This document shows, piece after piece, positions 58,974 to 64,000 of a stretch of DNA of 64,000 bases (position 1 is its first letter; each line of letters starts with the position of its first letter). The position numbers and the translations under genes are program-made. The notes beneath the pieces were generated by a model that was given only the letters and a program-made list of their open reading frames with translations, was not told where the DNA came from and searched no databases. Source of the DNA: Marinobacter sp. ANT_B65 (GTDB lineage: Bacteria; Pseudomonadota; Gammaproteobacteria; Pseudomonadales; Oleiphilaceae); assembly GCF_002407605.1 (NCBI RefSeq), contig NZ_NXGV01000001.1, positions 1,923,913-1,987,912 of the forward strand, in the 5' to 3' direction.

Positions 58974-59111
58974 GCCAGACTATCTTTCAGGTTAGGTAGT
59001 TTTTTGATAACAAAGAAAAATTTGATGGGTGGCATGTGCAACGTTGGGAAATAGACGCGTTTGGATAGATGTCATTTGTCGTTGAATTAGCTGTTAAGAG
59101 GCAAGTAGCAG

Positions 59112-60134
59112 GTGCAACAATCGCAGATCATGGAAGATAAGATTATTTCAGCAGTAAAAGACTTTGCTAACTCGATAAACTCGGGCAGTAAGGTCGTGGC
59201 TGATATGTCTGTACTAATTGATGTCACGGATGAGTTGCCTCTTTCGAGCTTTGACTTCTGGGAGCGATTGATTCGCTCTGAGTTTTCGTTGGCACTAAGA
59301 GAGTCAAATCCTCCAAAGTGGAAGGTATGGACGAAGCCTAAAGAACTAGTAACCTGGCTTGACCTGATTAGCTGGGATGGTCACAAACGAGAAAAAGCTT
59401 TACGAGCTCTGTCTGGGGCGGCACCGAATACATTCTTTTTTTCTCTTGCTGTTCGTAGGCTTAATGACTGGGTGCCCCAGGTTCGTAAGGCAGCAAGGGA
59501 CAAACTTCCTGAAATAGCAAGATCAACTGACCCCGAATATGTGGTTGAAGCGCTATGCGTCGCACTCTCCAATTGGAACTCTTGGGGCAGAATAGAAGAT
59601 GTGGATAAAGATGTTCTTCTGCAAATCATTTGCGAAAAGGAAATAGCAAAGTCCCTTCGGTCTAAGCTGATTTCATCGGCTTCCGGGCCCATGCCATCAC
59701 TCTTTTCTCAGCTCGGTCGCACGTCGATACTTGATGAAAAAATTGAAGAAATTGCTAGTTTTGCTGTTCAGCCATCGCTTCGAGCGAAAGCATACCGCAG
59801 CTTATTTGAAGGGCGGATTGTCTGGATGGAAGGCCGGAAGTGGGAGTGGACCGATATACGATATTGCGAAGGCCGGCTAAAACCTGTCGTCGCGGAGCGA
59901 AAACTGAATATAAGAACCCCACAGCTCGAATTGCTAAAACGATCCTCTAAAGATCGCTCTTCTATCGTTAGACGGGTTTCAGCAGAGATTCTGATACGAG
60001 AGCTAGGCAATCTAGGTTCTGTAGCTAGAGTGTTTGCTGAACAGTTTGCTTCAGATAAATCTCACCCTGTATATGAAAGGGGCGAGTTCGCCTTAAAGAA
60101 GTTGGACGAAGCGGAGCGTGCCAATGTCTCTTAA
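59112..60134 (+). CDS. HEAT-repeat-like protein in integron cassette 1
   Basis: A 340-aa cytoplasmic protein with HEAT-type helical repeats, clearest in REKALRALSG, FFFSLAVRRLNDWVPQVRKA, ARDKLPEIARSTD, SSIVRRVSAEILIRELGNLG. No catalytic motif is recognised. It starts at GTG 59112 (GAGG 11 bases upstream); ATG 59130 is an alternative. The TAA stop is part of attC1. HEAT proteins act as scaffolds or nucleic-acid binders; in cassettes their roles are mostly unknown. It precedes the HEPN-motif cassette and might be read with it, but cassettes are independent units. Confidence 0.75.
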   Translation: MQQSQIMEDKIISAVKDFANSINSGSKVVADMSVLIDVTDELPLSSFDFWERLIRSEFSLALRESNPPKWKVWTKPKELVTWLDLISWDGHKREKALRALSGAAPNTFFFSLAVRRLNDWVPQVRKAARDKLPEIARSTDPEYVVEALCVALSNWNSWGRIEDVDKDVLLQIICEKEIAKSLRSKLISSASGPMPSLFSQLGRTSILDEKIEEIASFAVQPSLRAKAYRSLFEGRIVWMEGRKWEWTDIRYCEGRLKPVVAERKLNIRTPQLELLKRSSKDRSSIVRRVSAEILIRELGNLGSVARVFAEQFASDKSHPVYERGEFALKKLDEAERANVS

Positions 60135-60200
60135 CAAGCGCATGTTGTCGGACTGGTTTTCCGCTGCGCTCCAAACCAGCCGCAAATGCGGGCGTTATGC
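60129..60200 (+). repeat. attC site 1
   Basis: A 72-bp site running from TCTTAAC to GTTATGC. Inner complementary arms GCAT/ATGC and CTGGTTT/AAACCAG fold into the single-strand hairpin recognised by integron integrases. The stop codon of cassette 1 lies in its left end. Confidence 0.9.
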
Positions 60201-60233
60201 CCTCGGTGGCACCCGTGTACGAGAGGATTATTC

Positions 60234-61634
60234 TTGAGATTACATCTAAGCAATTTGGACGAACTAATTCAAAATGTCCGTAACGTCCACGCGAAAAATT
60301 ATCTAAACGAATCCATTGCTGCATACCGAACAGGTGCATACCGAGCATCCCTGATCACAACGTGGATTGCCGTGTGCGTAGATATAATCGAAAAGATACG
60401 AGAGCTTAGCCTTAGTGAAGACCCTGCGGCAAAAAAATGGGAACAGCAGCTAGACAAAATTCAGCCTAATGACCCAAGAGCTATGCTGGATTTTGAAAGA
60501 GACTTACTCAATATTGCTTGCGATGAGCTGCAACTTATTTCAACAATTGAAAAATCACACTTAGAACGCTTAAAAGATGACCGTAATATATGTGCGCATC
60601 CGACATTTTCGGATGATGGTAGTCAATTCTCGCCGCCCGCAGAATTAGCTTTAGCATACATTGTTCAGTCGGCTAATTATCTGTTAGTTCACCCTCCAGT
60701 GAAGGGCAAGGTAATTGTTCAGAGACTGTACGAGCTGATTAACGAGCCCTCTTTTCCAGAGGATGAGGAGAAAGCCTTCACTTTGCTTTCATCGGAAAAT
60801 AATTTGGGACGAGTAAAAGATAGCGGGGTAAGAAATTTAGCTATCCTCATTTTAAAGAGGATATTTCGCGACGAAACAGGCGTTTCACAGGAACTATTAA
60901 ATCGTTTATCTGCTTCCTTGAGCGCGATACAAAGGTTATATCCCGAAATCTACGCGGAAGTTGTCTCTAACAAGCTGGTGGGCATGCTATCTGAAGCGAA
61001 TGACACTCGACTCAAACGGATATTCCCGTTCCTGAGCTTGAGAAATGAGCTTTGGTCTAAAGTTGAACATGCAGAAAGGGTGCGTATCGAAGGGCTAATC
61101 AATGCAATGAGTCCTGAGGAGATTTCAAAATACCAAGTCACCCGGCTGGTTGATATAAACGCAGACATAAGAAATCAAGTCTTTGAAAAAATAGATCGCT
61201 TAAACAATGTCGAGAAAGCCAAAGTAATTGCGGGCTACCCTTCGGTCTTTTTTAAAGATAGGTCCATCCTTTTGTTTTCTGAGTCGCTCAGCTTCGATTC
61301 GGCTGAGTTTAGAGGGAATCAGCTGCTGCTTCCGATTAGCTCTACCTTCAATGACAAAGATCTAGAAAACGTTTTCAATGGTGCGATAGACAACACTGGA
61401 TCGTATGGAATTAATCAGGTACTGAACGCTGGCGCGATTGGAGCATTCTTTTCTGGCCTTTACACCGAGACGAAAGCCGCGCCGTTAAGTCATCGAGAGC
61501 TCTGGAAAAACTTCTGGGAAAAAATTTCAGAGAAAGGGTTCTCGTACAAAGCATTGCGGGAAAAGTTAACAGAGGACCAGTACATTGATCCCGAAGTAGA
61601 AAACGAAGAGGACGATGACGATATTCCGTTCTAA
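60234..61634 (+). CDS. HEPN-motif protein with an SSB-like C-terminal tip (integron cassette 2)
   Basis: A 466-aa protein with TTG 60234 as the likely start: GAGAGG lies 7 bases upstream, and an in-frame ATG at 60186 is inside attC1. Residues about 15-125 form a helical domain ending LKDDRNICAHPTF. R117, N118 and H122 match the RNxxxH active-site motif of HEPN ribonucleases. Residues 150-440 are helical with no recognised domain. The last residues are EVENEEDDDDIPF-COOH, identical in form to the tip of bacterial SSB (DDDIPF) that binds RecQ, ExoI, PriA, RecO and others. No OB fold is seen, so it is not SSB. A role in sensing or attacking replicating foreign DNA is inferred. Confidence 0.7.
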   Translation: MRLHLSNLDELIQNVRNVHAKNYLNESIAAYRTGAYRASLITTWIAVCVDIIEKIRELSLSEDPAAKKWEQQLDKIQPNDPRAMLDFERDLLNIACDELQLISTIEKSHLERLKDDRNICAHPTFSDDGSQFSPPAELALAYIVQSANYLLVHPPVKGKVIVQRLYELINEPSFPEDEEKAFTLLSSENNLGRVKDSGVRNLAILILKRIFRDETGVSQELLNRLSASLSAIQRLYPEIYAEVVSNKLVGMLSEANDTRLKRIFPFLSLRNELWSKVEHAERVRIEGLINAMSPEEISKYQVTRLVDINADIRNQVFEKIDRLNNVEKAKVIAGYPSVFFKDRSILLFSESLSFDSAEFRGNQLLLPISSTFNDKDLENVFNGAIDNTGSYGINQVLNAGAIGAFFSGLYTETKAAPLSHRELWKNFWEKISEKGFSYKALREKLTEDQYIDPEVENEEDDDDIPF

Positions 61635-61637
61635 AAG

Positions 61638-61709
61638 GCATAACCAATGCGTCAACGGGACCGGTTTTCCGCTGGCGCTCCAAACCGGCCCGTTACGCCA
61701 GCGTTATGG
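61638..61709 (+). repeat. attC site 2
   Basis: A 72-bp site running from GCATAAC to GTTATGG, with complementary arms around the loop CCGCTGGCGCTCC (ACCGGTTT with AAACCGG). It is similar in size and loop to attC1. Confidence 0.9.
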
Positions 61710-61723
61710 GTATGGGAGTAACC

Positions 61724-62014
61724 ATGAAAAAGTATAAGTTGCTGGCTGCAGATGGAACTACCGTCATTAGCGAAACGCCTGGAACCCTGGGCGGTAACTC
61801 TAAAGCCAGAATATATGGTCGCTTGGATTGCTCAGCAGCAAACGGTGCACTCTCGAAAGGTTACGCACAACATCGTGTCTTTTTTGCGAATGAGCAAGAT
61901 GCTATTGAGTCTGGTTACAGACCGTGCGGGCGGTGCATGATTGCGCAGTATAAAGACTGGAAAACTGGGCCACAGGGTAAGGATGTTTACCCATGGAAGT
62001 CGCTGCCCAAGTGA
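61724..62014 (+). CDS. Small Ada-like metal-binding protein (integron cassette 3)
   Basis: A 96-aa protein. The pattern YGRLDCSAANGALSKGY, HRVFFANEQDAIESGYRPCG then RCM resembles the N-terminal Zn domain of Ada (C...NRVFF...A...GFRPCKRC). Three cysteines are visible; the second Ada cysteine (C-x3-C) is replaced by Ala/Asn, so zinc binding or methyl transfer is uncertain. It contains no DNA-methyltransferase part. ATG 61724 has GGGAG 6 bases upstream; earlier ATGs lie within or at the edge of attC2. Confidence 0.65.
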   Translation: MKKYKLLAADGTTVISETPGTLGGNSKARIYGRLDCSAANGALSKGYAQHRVFFANEQDAIESGYRPCGRCMIAQYKDWKTGPQGKDVYPWKSLPK

Positions 62015-62018
62015 CAAT

Positions 62019-62102
62019 CCATAACAAGTGCAGGCACGGCGACGCCTGCTACATTGCGCCTTCGGCTCCATTCCGTGGGCGCGCATGCTGCAAGCGTTAT
62101 AC
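62019..62102 (+). repeat. attC site 3
   Basis: An 84-bp site running from CCATAAC to GTTATAC, with left arm AACAAGTGCAGGCA and right arm TGCTGCAAGCGTT around a longer imperfect stem-loop. Confidence 0.88.
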
Positions 62103-62109
62103 GTAAATT

Positions 62110-62454
62110 ATGGACAGAGTTTTTACCCATGAATCAGAGTTGAAGCGGTGTGCCTCAAAAGCGATTGAGCTGGCTGGTTCATTGCTCGAGTCTGACGCAG
62201 ACTACCTAGAGAACGTGTTGGAGCTGAATTCCATTGGTACTCGTCTTGTCGGCGAAGTTTGGGAGACGGAGTTCCATGTTTTTGGCGTGATTGCGTCTGA
62301 TACAGATCATTTGCCAACAAAGAAGGTTCGCCCGCTATGTTCTGCCGCCATGCTAGAAAAATCCGATGATGAGTTGCGTGGAATTATTAACTCATACAGA
62401 ACGGAGGTTTCGGATGCGTGCCGTCGAATTCTGTCCAAGTATCAACACGTATAA
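62110..62454 (+). CDS. Small protein of unknown function (integron cassette 4)
   Basis: A 114-aa soluble protein, mainly helical: ELKRCASKAIELAGSLLESD, ADYLENVLELNSIGTRLVGE, FGVIASDTDHLPTKKVRPLC, and a C-terminal helix. The arrangement with a central SDTDHLP..VR segment recalls DUF2489-type proteins, from memory only. No function is proposed. It begins 8 bases after attC3, and its TAA stop is part of attC4. Confidence 0.7.
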   Translation: MDRVFTHESELKRCASKAIELAGSLLESDADYLENVLELNSIGTRLVGEVWETEFHVFGVIASDTDHLPTKKVRPLCSAAMLEKSDDELRGIINSYRTEVSDACRRILSKYQHV

Positions 62455-62535
62455 CAAGGCCATTAAGGTTGTTCCGGGCCGATGGCCCTCCACCGGACGC
62501 CCTTGTCAGGGCGCCGCTTATGGCTGGCGTTAATG
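62449..62535 (+). repeat. attC site 4
   Basis: An 87-bp site from GTATAAC to GTTAATG. Arms AACAAGGCCATTAAG and CTTATGGCTGGCGTT are imperfectly complementary, and inner CGCCCT/AGGGCG forms a further hairpin. Confidence 0.85.
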
Positions 62536-62741
62536 GCCAAGGCCTCGGAAGGATCTAGGTAGTAGAGCAGGGAGTTGCTTTCAAATTTTCACTTCAGTTC
62601 AGCTCTTCTCCCCGCAAAACACTGCAAAATCTGGGAGTTTCGTGTTCTGGTTCTTTGCGCCATGGGCTAGGCTGGGTGCAAGCTGCATTGCAGAGGGCAT
62701 TCGAGTTTGGGTGCCAGGGATAAACGGTCGGGTGAACCGGC
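62536..62741 (+). other. Cassette 5 without a recognisable ORF
   Basis: About 206 bases between attC4 and attC5 contain no convincing gene. The only longer frame (62642-62830) has no ribosome site and runs through attC5. In the frame of the attC5 TAA a stop lies 12 bases earlier (62733). It may carry a regulatory RNA or promoter, or be a decayed gene. Confidence 0.6.
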
Positions 62742-62813
62742 CACTAACAAGTGCAGGTTGTCGGACGTGTACTACGCTGCGCTCCGTACCCGCCGCAACT
62801 GCAAGCGTTATAC
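62742..62813 (+). repeat. attC site 5
   Basis: A 72-bp site from CACTAAC to GTTATAC. Arms GTGCAGGTTG and CAACTGCA pair, and its loop GCTGCGCTCCG resembles attC1 and attC2. Confidence 0.9.
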
Positions 62814-62830
62814 AGGGAGGTGTAACCTAA

Positions 62831-63778
62831 ATGAGAGCTCTCTTGCTTAAGGGCCCGCACAAATTTGGTCTCGAAAATGTCGCTCCACCACAGCCAAGTC
62901 AAGGCGAGGTGATCATTGATGTAGAGGTCACAGGGCTTGGTGGCAGCGAAGTAGCGGCACTTCAGAATCCAGGGCTTCGGCCTCTTCCAAACATAATGGG
63001 GCATGGGCTGTGCGGCGTAACAACCGCAGGTCAACGAATAGCGGTTTTTCCACTATCAGGTTGTGGGGACTGCCTCTACTGCAACCAAGGCCAATCCCAA
63101 CTTTGCAACGATTGGAATCTGATTGGTGTTCAAAGACCTGGGGGCTTTGCTGAACAGGTATCGGTTCCAGAGAGCGCTCTCGTTCATCTACCCGCCTCAT
63201 TAAGCTGGGAGCAAGCGTCGTTCATCGAGCCGTTCGCAAACGCCGTAAATGCGTGGGAGCGCTCTCAACCAAAGCCAACCGACTCAGTACTGATTGTAGG
63301 AGCTGGCTTACTGGGTTTAGGTTTAACAGCAATGGCTCGGGATCAGGGCTGCGGATCGGTATTTGTCTCAGATCTATCTCCCAATCGTTTAGAAGCTGCT
63401 TTGTCACTTGGCGCTTGCGAGGTAGCTCGGACCTTCGGTCGCGAATTCGACATCGTGTTCGACACTGTTGGCACAGAGGTAGCTCGCACTGAGTGTATTA
63501 ATCGAACGAAGAAAAATGGAAAAAGCGTTTTCCTTGGCTTTGCTTCGCAATCTTTAAGTGTTGATTTCACACGCATGATTCGAGAGCAAAAAACGTTTAT
63601 TGGATCGTTTGTTTTTTCGAGGGAGCAGTTCGCGAAAGCAATGGAGCTAGTGCAGGGTTGTAGTTCTAAGTGGGTAAGAAACGTGAGTTTCAGTGAGGTT
63701 GAGGCCGAGCTTATGGCATACGAAAATGGCGATTTTGAGCCAATAAAGTCCGTGCTTCGACCGCAAAAATCAGTATAA
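62831..63778 (+). CDS. Zinc-type (MDR) dehydrogenase without the catalytic zinc site (integron cassette 6)
   Basis: A 315-aa medium-chain dehydrogenase. The N-terminal GroES-like domain keeps the structural-zinc loop CGDCLYCNQGQSQLC (C-x2-C-x2-C-x7-C). NAD(P)-binding follows with VLIVGAGLLGLGLTAMARDQ. The catalytic-zinc Cys (GxCGSD) reads GLGGSE and the GHE motif reads GHG, so two usual ligands are missing. It is somewhat shorter than typical family members (about 340-350). A redox role is likely, but substrate and zinc use are unknown. GGGAGG lies upstream of ATG 62831, and the TAA stop forms part of attC6. Confidence 0.85.
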   Translation: MRALLLKGPHKFGLENVAPPQPSQGEVIIDVEVTGLGGSEVAALQNPGLRPLPNIMGHGLCGVTTAGQRIAVFPLSGCGDCLYCNQGQSQLCNDWNLIGVQRPGGFAEQVSVPESALVHLPASLSWEQASFIEPFANAVNAWERSQPKPTDSVLIVGAGLLGLGLTAMARDQGCGSVFVSDLSPNRLEAALSLGACEVARTFGREFDIVFDTVGTEVARTECINRTKKNGKSVFLGFASQSLSVDFTRMIREQKTFIGSFVFSREQFAKAMELVQGCSSKWVRNVSFSEVEAELMAYENGDFEPIKSVLRPQKSV

Positions 63779-63831
63779 CCAATAGCGTAAGACGGACGGC
63801 TTTCAGCCGCCGCTTCGCATAGGCGTTATCA
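63773..63831 (+). repeat. attC site 6
   Basis: A compact 59-bp site from GTATAAC to GTTATCA. Arms ACGGACGGCT and AGCCGCCG form the central hairpin, GCGTAAG and CTTCGCA the outer stem. It is the shortest of the six. Confidence 0.85.
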
Positions 63832-63848
63832 CACAAGGAGGTGAATAA

Positions 63849-64000
63849 ATGAAGCAAACAGGTAGTTGTCTCTGCGGGGGTATTCAGTACGAAATCAATG
63901 GTCCTCTGACGGATGTTCTGAACTGTCACTGTTCAATGTGCCGGAAGCTTCATGCCTCGGCGTTCAGAACGCGGGCTAAGGTGCGGTCCTCGGATTGGAA
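63849..64000 (+). CDS. GFA-family zinc protein, N-terminal part (integron cassette 7, cut by the window)
   Basis: The first 50 residues are MKQTGSCLCGGIQYEINGPL followed by NCHCSMCRKLHASAFRT. CLCGG.. and CHCSMCRK are the zinc-binding cysteine motifs of the GFA (glutathione-dependent formaldehyde-activating-like) family. Many members have unknown substrates and are common in cassettes. AAGGAGG lies 10 bases upstream of ATG 63849. The rest is beyond the edge. Confidence 0.85.
   Translation, partial: MKQTGSCLCGGIQYEINGPLTDVLNCHCSMCRKLHASAFRTRAKVRSSDW

Larger units (their letters stand above)
58433..59092. other. 660-base non-coding junction between nrdJb and the cassette array
   Basis: No intact gene, integrase or tRNA is seen on either strand. 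It contains a 7-bp dyad with a 6-base spacer at 58575-58594, a probable decayed membrane-protein end (58601-58795), a TATAAT-like hexamer at 58895-58900 without a good -35, and a long hairpin (58918-58973). A GTTAGGT core-like heptamer lies at 58991. An attI could be here but none is recognisable. The AT content rises from about 58860 onward. Confidence 0.6.
59093..64000 (+). mobile_element. Integron cassette array without a visible integrase (CALIN-like), open at the right edge
   Basis: Six attC sites of 59-87 bp with TAAC...GTTA ends alternate with genes read rightward. Cassette 1 begins at a GTTAAGA core-like heptamer (59093). Stop codons of cassettes 1, 4 and 6 lie inside the attC left end, as is usual. 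attC1, attC2 and attC5 share the loop sequence CGCTG(G)CGCTCC, as in sedentary integrons with homogeneous attC. Base composition is lower in GC than the flanking chromosome. No intI lies between nrdJb and the first cassette; it may be absent or elsewhere. Confidence 0.85.

Noticed and set aside
58991..58997. GTTAGGT heptamer as the attI recombination point
   Set aside because: It matches GTTRRRY, but cassette 1 would then have a leader of about 115 bases, unlike the 8-40 base leaders of the others; GTTAAGA at 59093 fits better.
62642..62830. ORF in cassette 5
   Set aside because: It has no ribosome site and continues across attC5 into the next cassette leader.

Overview
The window looks like a chromosomal segment of a marine gammaproteobacterium close to Marinobacter. 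This is inferred from the gene order rlmN-pilF-rodZ-ispG-hisS-yfgM-bamB-der, the yajC-secD-secF/tgt/queA block, a sigma-54-type flgBCDEFGHIJKL cluster, a CyaB-like cyclase, a split class II ribonucleotide reductase (NrdJa/NrdJb) and moderately GC-rich coding. No sequence search could be run, so the genus is an inference.

Layout. 1-2533: start of a MOSC protein, tRNA-Gly, a DUF924 gene, a CbiX-like gene, a TIGR01777 epimerase and tRNA-Glu. 2606-8823: a tiny CcoM-like membrane protein behind an Anr/FNR box, a GGDEF/EAL protein and ackA-pta. 8851-21628 (minus strand): der, bamB, yfgM, hisS, ispG, rodZ, pilF, rlmN, ndk, a cysteine desulfurase, iscR, cysE and trmJ. 21802-28394: suhB, then secF, secD, yajC, tgt, queA and tRNA-Leu(CAA). 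28478-39856: flagellar rod, hook, ring and hook-associated genes on the minus strand, with two sigma-54 promoters. 40074-58368: nitroreductase, adenylate cyclase, queF, an ABC exporter, a degenerate HD-GYP protein, a PilZ protein, an iron transporter pair, a thioesterase, an acyl-CoA synthetase, a TrpX-like ABC importer and nrdJa-nrdJb behind two NrdR boxes.

58433-64000 is accessory DNA. After a 660-base stretch with decayed coding sequence and a large hairpin comes an integron cassette array: seven cassettes, six of them bounded on the right by attC sites, all read rightward. No integrase gene lies in the window and none fits between nrdJb and the first cassette. Cargo: a HEAT-repeat protein, a HEPN-motif protein, a small Ada-like zinc-binding protein, a small unknown protein, a cassette without an evident ORF, a zinc-type dehydrogenase lacking catalytic zinc ligands, and a GFA-family protein cut by the window edge.

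The most unusual observation is the 466-aa cassette protein at 60234-61634. It carries an RNxxxH HEPN motif and ends in EEDDDDIPF-COOH, the same tip that bacterial single-stranded-DNA-binding protein (SSB) uses to recruit its partners. This suggests an SSB-mimicking effector, possibly anti-phage or anti-plasmid. Other notable points are a SuhB whose metal-binding aspartates are gone, a cysteine desulfurase without iscU and without the IscU-docking tail, a HD-GYP protein without its HD pair, and paired NrdR boxes exactly 31 bp apart.
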